The notes below the pieces were generated by a model that saw nothing but the letters and a program-made list of their open reading frames with translations, was not told the origin of the DNA and did not search any database. A program made the translations under genes and the position numbers. From Lenzites betulinus (Eukaryota > Basidiomycota > Agaricomycetes > Polyporales > Polyporaceae), in assembly GCA_022264855.1 (NCBI GenBank), contig JABYQU010000045.1, forward strand, positions 271,371 to 335,370: a stretch of 64,000 nt of DNA, given 5' to 3'. Below, piece after piece: positions 11,489 to 19,215 of the stretch (within the stretch, counting starts at the first letter, position 1; every line of letters begins with the position of its first letter).

Positions 11489-11538
<50 letters not shown>
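11489..11538 (+). repeat. Poly(A) tail of the LINE (50 A)
   Basis: Fifty uninterrupted A residues directly precede the right target-site duplication. Pure homopolymers decay quickly, so the length and purity support a young insertion. No AATAAA is obvious immediately upstream. Confidence 0.95.
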
Positions 11539-11541
<3 letters not shown>

Positions 11542-11548
11542 AGGGGAT
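11539..11548 (+). repeat. LINE target-site duplication, right copy
   Basis: The 10-bp sequence ctcaggggat is identical to 3360-3369 and lies directly after the poly(A) tract. Confidence 0.85.
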
Positions 11549-12201
11549 AATCAATGTGAAGTGCCGCGCGCGCTGGGGCATGACGATTACATAGTGATTA
11601 CATGTATCTAATCTAACGCGTTATCGTAGCGCTCGTGGGAGTCCCAGGGAGTCCCAGGGAAGTTGGGTCCCAGCGGGTCCGATGTTCTCGGCACATCTTG
11701 CGCAGGGCGTCTCCCTCCGCATAGAGCCTCCCTTCGCGCGCACAGATAAGGCACGCCATCGACCCCCGAGCCCGGGATGAGACCACCGCGTATGCTTGGG
11801 TCTCGCCAGCGTACTCGGGCCTACGGATGTGCGCTCACCCTCCACGCGTTCACAGCGTGCGGGGTCAGCGCTGACAAGTTGGTTTGCCCGTGTCCGGTAG
11901 AACGATCGTCACGGCAGACTATGCAATTTTACACACCTAGAATCTTCAGATCGAGGTGTACTACTCATGGTGGTCAAGCGGGCGTAGGCTTGGAGATTTT
12001 AATCGAGCATTTTCGTTCATTGAAACTGCCGTGCTGTGCGGTACATAGTGCATTCATCGGGGTTTCTATGCACTGTTTCTGCAGTGAGATATCGCGTCGC
12101 CAGAGTCAGATGAGAGATTATACTCCAATCGCTTCTTGCGAGACTAGAAGTTCCAGGCAACAAGAATTGCGGGAGGCATACATGGAAGGATTGAGTGAAA
12201 G
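11549..12201. other. Intergenic or old repeat sequence
   Basis: No gene is supported here. The stretch holds the right copy of the 23-bp inverted repeat (11662-11684) next to two direct copies of gtcccaggga at 11641-11660. It ends at the left terminus of the MITE-like element. Confidence 0.4.
11662..11684 (-). repeat. Inverted repeat, right copy (partner 2258-2280)
   Basis: This is the reverse complement of 2258-2280 with 22 of 23 positions matching. It lies 124 bp beyond the LINE poly(A) tail, outside the element. Confidence 0.5.
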
Positions 12202-12228
12202 TACTGTAGCTGCCAGACCAATCCGGCG
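12202..12228 (+). repeat. Left terminal inverted repeat of the MITE-like element
   Basis: This 27-bp repeat is the exact reverse complement of 18600-18626. Confidence 0.85.
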
Positions 12229-12403
12229 CGTCACAGGTCACACGGGCCCGCGCCGCGCCGCTTTTTGGTGCATGTCCCGCGTCACAACCATTCCCGCCGC
12301 CTCCGCCGGCGGCCCGTCGCGGGTCACACCCCAAAGTGGCATTTTTGGCGGCCCTGCGGGGCACCGCGCCGCTTTGTGTACCGGGCGGTCACAGGCGCCT
12401 GCC

Positions 12404-12408
12404 GTTTG
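12404..12408 (+). repeat. Gypsy target-site duplication GTTTG, left copy
   Basis: GTTTG immediately precedes the left LTR and is repeated at 18540-18544 immediately after the right LTR. A 5-bp duplication is usual for Ty3/gypsy integrases. Confidence 0.9.
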
Positions 12409-12681
12409 TGATACGACAACACCCAGATAAACGCCGAAGCGATCAAACAAGCGGAGAGTGGGTACCAAGTCGAAGCTGAGGATTCCCTCGCTTCGACTAT
12501 GGTTTATATATTGCACGAGAGCGGGTGTCGGATGGTTCACCCGTAGTCTACTACATCACAGCGTGCGCGGGGCGTGTAGATACATGAGGACCACAGGAGA
12601 GTGGGTTGGCGTTGTGTGTTATCTACGAGATAATCTAAGAGATATGATCGCTACCATTAGACGCCGCGAATGCTCGTAACA
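12409..12681 (-). repeat. Gypsy 3' LTR (left copy)
   Basis: This 273-bp LTR reads TG..CA and is offset by 5,858 bp from the right copy, with one difference in 273 positions. In the element's sense it holds TATATAAA (12510 down to 12503). Thirty-three nt downstream begins AGCTTCGACTT (12477 down to 12467), the presumed start of R. Confidence 0.95.
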
Positions 12682-12692
12682 TCACCCCCCCG
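12682..12692 (-). promoter_or_regulatory. Gypsy polypurine tract
   Basis: Directly upstream of the 3' LTR in the element sense is a run of seven G followed by TGAT, then the LTR start TGTTAC. A purine run at this place primes plus-strand DNA synthesis in LTR retrotransposons. Confidence 0.6.
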
Positions 12693-12724
12693 TCAAGGAT
12701 CGCGTCCTCGCGAATCCAGTCCGA

Positions 12725-15700
12725 CTATGTCATGGTGTCCGCGTACGGTTCCAGTCCCTGCGCGACCCTTCGCTCTTGCCACCGCGCCCACGCACCGTCC
12801 CATCTCTTCCATTCGTCCGCGTATTCCGTAGATTCATGTACAACCGCGCGCGCGCGAGGCGCGATGCGGATGAACGGCATGCGCGGCGCGTCCGGGTTGG
12901 CACGATGAAAGTCGGCCGCGAGCGCGGTCGGCACCTTCGCGCGTGGTTCCCAGGTAGCTTCCGCTATCGCGCGGCCCTTCCATTTGACTAAGTACTGAAT
13001 CGCGCCTCGCACGATCTTTGAGTCGCGTATGTACTCGGGTTCGTCGGGCTGCGCCACCAGGTTCGGTACGGGAGTCTCGTTCACTTGGTTGGGGAATTCG
13101 GGCGCGTGCGCGGGAGTGAGGAGTGCTTCATTGAACACCGGATAGATGCCGCGACTGCGCCACTGCCTTGGGAGCTTCAGCTTGTAGGCACTAGCGCCCA
13201 CTTTCTCGAGTACCTCGAACGGCCCGTAGCGTTTATCCTCTAGCTTTTTGCGCGGGCGCTCCGTCGTGATATTGTGCGAATCGAGATAGACGTGGCTGCC
13301 AGCCTCGTAATTCCGCGCTGCTCCCTTGTGTAGATCGTACTTGCGTTTCATCGCCTCATTTGCAATGGCTAGCGCTGCTGATGCCTCCTCCTGTATGCGC
13401 TTCATCCGCGCGACCCACTGAACCGCCGTCTCCGTCCGTGTTCCCCTGCACGTCTCTGCGCCTGTGTACGGGTCCCTTCCGTGCGTCATGTAGAACGGAG
13501 AGAACCCGGTCGCGGAATGTACCCGGATACGATACGAGAATGCCGCGAGCGGTAGCCATTCCACCCAGTCGGTCTGCCGATAATTGATGAAGATGCGTAG
13601 ATAATTCTCGATCTCCTGGTTGAGGCGCTCGGTCTGGCCATCCGTCTGAGGGTGATATGCGGTGCTCGGGTTCCCCTCGATACCGAGTTTCCGGTAGAGA
13701 TCACGCGTGAGCTCCGATACGAACTGGGGTCCTCGGTCTGATGTAATGCGTCTGGGTAGTCCGTGAGCTGTGACTACGTGCCATAGCAGTAGGTTCGCGT
13801 ATCCTTCCGATTTCAGGCTCTCCGTGGTTGGGATTGGAATGTAGTCCTTCGATTTTCGGTCTACTACCATGAGAATCGAGTCTTTGCCTTGGCATTCGGG
13901 CAGATGCGTGATGAGATCTACAGATATGTCTTCCCAATTGTGATCAGGCACCGGGTTCGGATGTAATGGAGCCGCGCGCGGTTGATGGTCTATCTTTGTA
14001 CGCTGACAGATTGCGCAGCCCTTCACGTACGCGCCTATGTCCCGCCGGATCGAGGGCCACCAGTACGATCTCTGTACGAGCTCCTGCGTCTTCGAACGGC
14101 CTGGGTGTCCCGCGGCTATCGAGTCGTGATGCGCCGCGATTACCCTTCCCCTGAGCGCCTTGTCCGCCGGTACTACCAACCTCCCCCTCCGGTAGACCAG
14201 GCCGTCCCCGGCCAGCTCGTACTCCGGGTGTTTTGCAGCGAGTTTGTTACGCACAGAATTATCGAGGTTATCCTGCTGGCTGCGTATACGATCGAGTAAG
14301 AGCTCGCTGCCCTCGGTGGTAGCGCGGAACCATTCCGCCTTCAGCATCAGGACCTCGTCCGTAGCTTCCAGACCCCCCGCGTGATCGACACGGCGCGACA
14401 GTGCGTCGGCCTTTCCCATCGTCGAACCGGGCCGGTGCGTGAGCGTGAAGTCAAAGTTCTGGAGCTCGACCACCCATCGCGCTTGGCGCGGGTTCAAACG
14501 CTGCGGCCGGCGGAAGAACTCGAGATTCTTGTGATCGGAGTGGATTTCGAATGTTTCGCGCGCGCCCATCAAAAAATGACGCCATTCATCCAATGCTGCC
14601 AGTACTGCAAGCAGTTCTCGATCGTAAATCTCGTAGTTCCTCTCCGTTGGCGTCAGGGCCTTTGAGAGGAACGCGATGGTCCGCCACTTCCCGTTCTGTC
14701 GTTGCGCGAGCTCTGCCCCGAGTGCATAGTTAGAGGCGTCGCACGAAACTCGGAATTGGTCCGTGTCGTTCGGGACTGCAAGGACCGGAGCGCTGGTGAT
14801 CGCGCGCTTGATCTCGGCAAAGGCATTCGACTGTTCCGTCGACCAGCGCCACTCCGCCTGGCCCGTCAGCGCGTGCAGCGGGGTCGCAATCTTGGAGAAA
14901 CCAGCAATAAACCGACGATAAAAGTTAACAAAGCCGAGGAAACTTTGTAACTCCTTTTTGTTCGTCGGTTCCGGCCATTCCGTTACGCCCGCGACCTTGG
15001 CAGGGTCCATCTTCACTACACCGTCTCCGATAATGTGACCGAGGTACTCCGTTTCGTGTGTCTCGAATTCGCACTTGTCCGGTCTACAGGTGAGCTTGTG
15101 TTCGCGAAGGATCTGCAGCACTTGGCGGACCACTTGGCGATGTTCTTCCAGGGTCTCGGTGAAGACTAAGATATCGTCGAGGTACACGATGATCTTTCCG
15201 CGTAAGATTAGATCTCGGAACACGTCATTCATCATCATTTGGAAAGTCGCTGGACTGTTTGACAAGCCGAAGAACATGACCAACGGCTCGAACAGTCCAC
15301 GATTCGTGAGGAACGCGGCCTTCTCCTCGTCTCCTTCGCGCATCCGAATGTTGTTGTACCCCCACCGGATGTCCATCTTGGTGTAGTACTTGGCGCCCTT
15401 TATCTTATCTAAGAGCTCGGAGATAAGAGGTAAGGGATATTTGTTTTTCTTTGTAAGGGCGTTTAGCTTCCGGTAGTCTTGGACCGGCCGGAGTTTTCCA
15501 TCCTTTTTCTTTACAAAGAAGAACGGAGCGCCCCAGGGTGATTTCGACGGTCGGATGCATCCTGTCCGCAGGTTCTCCTCGAGAAACTCGTCTAGGGCAT
15601 CCTGTTGCGCCAAGGACATGGGGTAGACTTTGCCGCAATATGGCTGGGCGTCGGGCGTTAATTCAATAACGTGATCGTATGGTCGGCATTCCGGGAGAGC

Positions 15701-16762
15701 GTCGAATGCGTGATCGGCAAAGACATCTGCGAAGTCTCGGTACTGCGCGGGTACTACGTCCTCGAACGAGCGCTCCGCGCGTCCCTTGTGCTGCTCGATC
15801 GCGATATTCATCGCCGATGTGCCTCGGAAGCTCGTCGCGCGCAGTGCCTCGGTCCGCGCGCGTAGGTAGTGCTCCGTGCGTAGCGCGAATACTCTCTCCC
15901 CCTCCTCTAGTGTGCGTTCACATGCGTTGGGACAGCGCGCAAACTCGATGGTCTTCGACCTCCAATCAATCCGTGGGTTATGGTGCGCGATCCACTCATG
16001 CCCCAGGAAGATATCGGCCTTGCCCAAGTCGGTTACCAGGAACGTCATAGTCTCCAGATGATCCCCGATCTGCACGGACGTGATGACGTAGTCCGTGATG
16101 CGCCCGCCCGAGTTTACTGATCCGTCCGCATTGTAGACCTCCACCGGGCGCTCGAGCGCGCGCGTCTCCACTCCGTGTCTCCGTACGAAATCCCGATGCA
16201 TGCATGATCCGGTGCTCCCCGAGTCCAATAGCGCTACTGTATCCACCTTTCTTTCCGAGTGTTGCATATGTATAGTAAGAGGTATGTCCATTTGTCTGCC
16301 GGCGCCCCTAGCGCGTACTACTTTGTATATCCGAGGCCCCACTGTATTTATACTAAATATTGAACCATTCTGATGTGTTTTTATTTTTGTGCTCGTCGCA
16401 TCTGAGTCGTTTATCTTTATTTTTTCGTTCGTTTTTGTTTTTTCTCTTTTTATGTCATTGTTATTGTCTACGGGGGAATCAAGCACGGATTTCCGTCCGC
16501 CACGCTCTGGTATTAGAGACGCCCTCACGGTTGTAGGTAAATAACTAGGAAAATGAGATTCTCGCCCCCTGTCTATATTCGCGCCTTCCGTATCGTACAG
16601 TGCTGAAACCGAAATCGAAACCGAGTCTGCCGGATCATCTGAAAGCTCTTCCACATCGAGCGCTGCGTAACGATTCCTTCCCGGGCCCGCGCGTGATGCG
16701 ACTACGGCGGACCGCCTCCAAAACCCTCTTCCCGAAACCCATTCAGGTCTTCCACTACCCAT
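12725..16762 (-). CDS. Gypsy Pol polyprotein: protease, RT, RNase H, integrase, chromodomain
   Basis: This open frame of 1,345 codons is probably made as a -1 frameshift extension of Gag rather than from its own ATG. Domains in order: aspartic protease (LLDSGSTGS, near residue 180); reverse transcriptase (YRKLNALT, and YLDD near residue 527); RNase H (SCDASNYALGA, the YDREL and SDHKNLEF segments); integrase with an HHCC finger (H and H in the AHHDSIAAGH segment, CAICQ) and a DDE core (VDLI, SDRGPQF, and the Glu of GQTERLNQE); and near the C terminus a chromodomain (IQYLVKWKGRAIAEATWEP). Chromodomains steer integration to marked chromatin. No stop or frameshift interrupts it. A Lys/Asn/Thr-rich patch around residues 95-130 is encoded by unusually A-rich DNA. 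Confidence 0.94.
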   Translation of the reverse strand: MGSGRPEWVSGRGFWRRSAVVASRAGPGRNRYAALDVEELSDDPADSVSISVSALYDTEGANIDRGRESHFPSYLPTTVRASLIPERGGRKSVLDSPVDNNNDIKREKTKTNEKIKINDSDATSTKIKTHQNGSIFSINTVGPRIYKVVRARGAGRQMDIPLTIHMQHSERKVDTVALLDSGSTGSCMHRDFVRRHGVETRALERPVEVYNADGSVNSGGRITDYVITSVQIGDHLETMTFLVTDLGKADIFLGHEWIAHHNPRIDWRSKTIEFARCPNACERTLEEGERVFALRTEHYLRARTEALRATSFRGTSAMNIAIEQHKGRAERSFEDVVPAQYRDFADVFADHAFDALPECRPYDHVIELTPDAQPYCGKVYPMSLAQQDALDEFLEENLRTGCIRPSKSPWGAPFFFVKKKDGKLRPVQDYRKLNALTKKNKYPLPLISELLDKIKGAKYYTKMDIRWGYNNIRMREGDEEKAAFLTNRGLFEPLVMFFGLSNSPATFQMMMNDVFRDLILRGKIIVYLDDILVFTETLEEHRQVVRQVLQILREHKLTCRPDKCEFETHETEYLGHIIGDGVVKMDPAKVAGVTEWPEPTNKKELQSFLGFVNFYRRFIAGFSKIATPLHALTGQAEWRWSTEQSNAFAEIKRAITSAPVLAVPNDTDQFRVSCDASNYALGAELAQRQNGKWRTIAFLSKALTPTERNYEIYDRELLAVLAALDEWRHFLMGARETFEIHSDHKNLEFFRRPQRLNPRQARWVVELQNFDFTLTHRPGSTMGKADALSRRVDHAGGLEATDEVLMLKAEWFRATTEGSELLLDRIRSQQDNLDNSVRNKLAAKHPEYELAGDGLVYRRGRLVVPADKALRGRVIAAHHDSIAAGHPGRSKTQELVQRSYWWPSIRRDIGAYVKGCAICQRTKIDHQPRAAPLHPNPVPDHNWEDISVDLITHLPECQGKDSILMVVDRKSKDYIPIPTTESLKSEGYANLLLWHVVTAHGLPRRITSDRGPQFVSELTRDLYRKLGIEGNPSTAYHPQTDGQTERLNQEIENYLRIFINYRQTDWVEWLPLAAFSYRIRVHSATGFSPFYMTHGRDPYTGAETCRGTRTETAVQWVARMKRIQEEASAALAIANEAMKRKYDLHKGAARNYEAGSHVYLDSHNITTERPRKKLEDKRYGPFEVLEKVGASAYKLKLPRQWRSRGIYPVFNEALLTPAHAPEFPNQVNETPVPNLVAQPDEPEYIRDSKIVRGAIQYLVKWKGRAIAEATWEPRAKVPTALAADFHRANPDAPRMPFIRIAPRARAVVHESTEYADEWKRWDGAWARWQERRVAQGLEPYADTMT

Positions 16763-17772
16763 CGCCTAACCTCCTCTCGGAACTCCGCCGTCTCCCACGC
16801 CCTCAGACGCGCTGCCGCGGGTGCATTCTGTTGTGGCTGGGCCGCGCGCCGTCTGTGCCACCGACGAGTGCAGTCTTGGCCGTCGTACTGCCCTCTTCCG
16901 CAGGTATAGCAGAGGGGTTCCGCGCCATTCGGTTGCGCTCCGCGCGGTCGATCGCGTGCCGCATCTAAGTCCATGGGCTGCCCTCGGCCTCCGTACACGA
17001 CTCCCGTACCGTCATGGCGTGCGGCTGCCTGTTCCTGCGCGCGCGGCGGCACGTGCTCGCGAGTCGCGCGGGGTTGCGCCCATCGTTCGCCGCGCGCGCG
17101 CGCGTCCGCGTGCAGGGCGCGCTCCTGTAGCCGGTTCGCGTCCAACTGGGTCGCGAGTTTCTTCCATTCGCTGTACGTTGTGGGTAGCGGAACGTGCGCG
17201 TGCGCCTTTGATGCCGTATCGGGGAGAATCCCCTGCTTGAACCAGACCCCGACATGCAGGTTAGTGAGGTCGTAGCCTGCGGTGCGCGCGAGTTGTTCGA
17301 ATTCCGCAATGTATTCTTGAATTGGTCGGTCGCCCTGCCTGAGTCGACCAATTCGGTTGAGCGCGTTCTGCGCTTCGTTCGGATCGACGAATGCCTGATC
17401 GAGGTGTGCCCAGAACTCTTCCAGCGAGACGTCCCACTCCTCTTCCGCGAAGTGTTGCTCCGTGTAGCTATTCACCCAGCCGTCGATCAACGGCCCTCTG
17501 ATGCATGACATCACCGCGAGGATCTTTTCATCTTCGTCTGCCATGTGATTGGCGGCTGTGTATCGCTGGGCCTGGAGTTTGAATGTGCGATACGTGCTGC
17601 GGTCGCCGGTGAATAGATCGGGTTCCCGAAGCCGCGCGTGGTGTGAACGCGCTCGCAGTGCATTGACTGCTGCGAGCAGCTGAGTGAACTGGGCCTCGCT
17701 GAAGCCGATTACGTTCATGGGCGGCGGCGCCACCGGCGCGGGCTGCTGTGCCTGATCTCCGTTCTGCTCCAT
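16702..17772 (-). CDS. Gypsy Gag structural protein with altered zinc knuckle
   Basis: Gag forms the virus-like particle and binds the RNA. The ATG at 17772 (MEQNGDQ) is the first in frame; the frame is open further upstream only through non-ATG codons. The centre matches the retrotransposon capsid domain (WxxxYTEQH, EFWAHLDQAF, the RQGDRPIQEYIAEFEQL segment). Near the C terminus is one zinc knuckle whose expected histidine is tyrosine: CYTCGRGQYDGQDC, where CX2CX4HX4C would be expected. TAC could derive from a CAC His codon by one C-to-T change. The last 60 nt overlap the pol frame, with a slippery heptamer 15 nt before the stop codon. The protein is about 356 residues long. Confidence 0.9.
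   Translation of the reverse strand: MEQNGDQAQQPAPVAPPPMNVIGFSEAQFTQLLAAVNALRARSHHARLREPDLFTGDRSTYRTFKLQAQRYTAANHMADEDEKILAVMSCIRGPLIDGWVNSYTEQHFAEEEWDVSLEEFWAHLDQAFVDPNEAQNALNRIGRLRQGDRPIQEYIAEFEQLARTAGYDLTNLHVGVWFKQGILPDTASKAHAHVPLPTTYSEWKKLATQLDANRLQERALHADARARGERWAQPRATREHVPPRAQEQAAARHDGTGVVYGGRGQPMDLDAARDRPRGAQPNGAEPLCYTCGRGQYDGQDCTRRWHRRRAAQPQQNAPAAARLRAWETAEFREEVRRWVVEDLNGFREEGFGGGPP
16720..16726 (-). promoter_or_regulatory. Candidate -1 ribosomal frameshift site (GGGTTTT)
   Basis: In the gag frame the bases read G GGT TTT, the canonical X XXY YYZ slippery form. They lie 15 nt before the gag TAG (16704-16702) and inside the gag/pol overlap. Slipping back one base gives GGG TTT TGG, exactly the pol frame. 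A GC-rich sequence follows that could form a stimulatory structure, but I cannot fold it here. Confidence 0.7.
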
Positions 17773-18254
17773 CTCCGTCTCGGCTCTTCGGTTGTGGTGC
17801 GTCGCTTCTTCGAAATCTCCAATCGAGTTTCCGCGCAGCCGTAAGCCGTACCTCCGTATCACTGCGCGTCTGCTCGATCTTCAAAGTGCTTGTTCCGGAC
17901 GCCGGTCCGCTGTGCTCCCGTGATTCCCAAGGTCTCAGCACCCTCGGCAAATCAATCAGTACCTGTCCTTATCTACAATCTCGGGGGACCTCCTGTTCAC
18001 GTCGCGCAATTGTTGCTCCGCCGTCAGGGACCCGTGGTGAGGTATGAACGGAAGGTGTGAAATGGCCCCGCCCGGATGTAAGCCGGGGCTTACTGGTACC
18101 ACCCAAGAGTTCGCGATGTGAAGGGCGGCCGTGTGTCTATGCGCCCGTCTTGGCGGTAGTACGAGTATGTAGTGAGTAAGTGCGGCGTATGGCGTGTAGT
18201 ATCCGCTTGTCCTTGCGGTCCAGGAGTTCCGCTTAACCCTGCGGTCCGGGTGTG

Positions 18255-18265
18255 AGCTTCGACTT
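18255..18265 (-). promoter_or_regulatory. Self-priming site (PBS) of the gypsy element
   Basis: One base inside the 5' LTR, the sense strand reads AAGTCGAAGCT. It is perfectly complementary to AGCTTCGACTT in the LTR (18335 down to 18325), which starts 33 nt after the TATA box, where the transcript 5' end is expected. The spacer base can extend the pairing to 12 nt by a G-U pair. There is no TGG tRNA-primer signature. Confidence 0.7.
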
Positions 18266-18266
18266 A

Positions 18267-18539
18267 TGATACGACAACACCCAGATAAACGCCGAAGCGA
18301 TCAAACAAGCGGAGAGTGGGTACCAAGTCGAAGCTGAGGATTCCCTCGCTTCGACTATGGTTTATATATTGCACGAGAGCGGGTGTCGGATGGTTCACCC
18401 GTAGTCTACTACATCACAGCGTGCGCGGGGCGTGTAGATACATGAGGACCACAGGAGAGTGGGTTGGCGTTGTGTGTTATCTACGAGATAATCTAAGAGA
18501 TATGATTGCTACCATTAGACGCCGCGAATGCTCGTAACA
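18267..18539 (-). repeat. Gypsy 5' LTR (right copy)
   Basis: This LTR is identical to 12409-12681 except at one base. The promoter TATATAAA lies at 18368 down to 18361, and the presumed transcript start is about 18335. The remaining R/U5 part therefore runs 18335-18267, followed by the primer-binding site. Confidence 0.95.
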
Positions 18540-18544
18540 GTTTG
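18540..18544 (+). repeat. Gypsy target-site duplication GTTTG, right copy
   Basis: This matches 12404-12408 and directly follows the right LTR. Confidence 0.9.
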
Positions 18545-18599
18545 CGCCGCTTTTTCGGCGGGACCGCTTCGTGTCCGGCTGGTCACACCCCCAACCCCC

Positions 18600-18626
18600 C
18601 GCCGGATTGGTCTGGCAGCTACAGTA
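18600..18626 (-). repeat. Right terminal inverted repeat of the MITE-like element
   Basis: This is the exact reverse complement of 12202-12228. Confidence 0.85.
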
Positions 18627-19215
18627 TTGGCAAGGACAACTTGCGCGCTAGTTGCATCATACTGAACGCTTCGGCAAGCGCCGGCAATCTGTAGGCGCTC
18701 GCTCGCGCGACGCAACTTACTTTCCAACTTCCTCTAAGGTTCGCGCGCGAGTAAGCTAAGCACAGTATAATGGTAAGCACAGTATTACAGAGCAAGGACT
18801 CCAGAGCAAGGACTTCAGAGCATTGAGCTACAGCTAAAGGGCAGATCTTAGAAACACTTTCTTCCACCGCCATGTAAACTCGTATAACGTGACGGCTGAA
18901 CGCAATCTACGAAGCAATGTCTTCTTATTAATATGTAGTATGCGCGCTACCAAATTCTGGGCCGGAATGAGAACGGAGACTTCTGAAGACTCGTCTTCTC
19001 CCGCTCCTTTGGCGTGCCACGCCTTGGGCATGCTCTCTGGAACCTCTTCCCATCCGTCGTCTATCCCTCCATCCCCATCCCCCATCGCTAGCTAGGCTCG
19101 ACTCTCGACTAGCCTTTGAACAGAGGAGAAGTGTAAATGGTGTGTAGATCAACGCTTTTTTTGCTGCCCATCCATTGATGGGCTCACCTTTTACATGATC
19201 CATACAGAATTCGCC
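18627..19215. other. Upstream region of the HET gene
   Basis: No gene is supported. Short direct repeats of the form agagcaaggact are visible around 18788-18815. The region lies between the MITE end and the HET start codon and presumably held its promoter. Confidence 0.35.

Larger units (their letters stand above)
3370..11538 (+). mobile_element. Full-length non-LTR retrotransposon (LINE) with ORF1 and ORF2
   Basis: This 8.17-kb element is bounded by a 10-bp duplication (ctcaggggat) and ends in 50 consecutive A residues, the hallmarks of target-primed reverse transcription. It has a 668-nt 5' leader, ORF1 with a CCHC knuckle, and ORF2 carrying an apurinic-type endonuclease, reverse transcriptase, RNase H and a C-terminal Cys/His motif. 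No internal stop or frameshift is visible in either ORF. The RT motif wording (LDQEKAYDKV, GVRQGDPLS, FADD) resembles the L1/Tx1-like LINEs of basidiomycetes, while ORF1 plus RNase H also fits Tad1-like elements; the clade needs a tree. The long tail and intact ORFs indicate a recent insertion. Confidence 0.93.
12409..18539 (-). mobile_element. Complete Ty3/gypsy chromovirus (Tf1/sushi-like)
   Basis: This 6,131-bp element is transcribed on the minus strand. It has 273-bp LTRs beginning TG and ending CA that differ at one position (12649 C against 18507 T), flanked by GTTTG. It encodes gag, then pol in the -1 frame, in the order protease, RT, RNase H, integrase and chromodomain. The integrase-downstream-of-RNase-H order and C-terminal chromodomain place it among chromoviruses. 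There is no tRNA primer site beginning TGG next to the 5' LTR; instead a self-complementary site is present. Nearly identical LTRs and open reading frames indicate recent insertion and possible activity. Confidence 0.95.
12202..18626. mobile_element. MITE-like element with 27-bp TIRs, split by the gypsy insertion
   Basis: Positions 12202-12228 and 18600-18626 are perfect 27-bp inverted copies (outer end tactgtagctgccagacc). With the gypsy element and one GTTTG copy removed, the remaining unit is 289 bp, very GC-rich inside and without coding capacity. The outermost dinucleotide on both sides is TA. A TA target duplication flanking 25-bp TIRs is therefore possible, which would fit a Tc1/mariner-type non-autonomous element. 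The repeat structure is seen directly; the superfamily assignment is inference. Confidence 0.75.
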
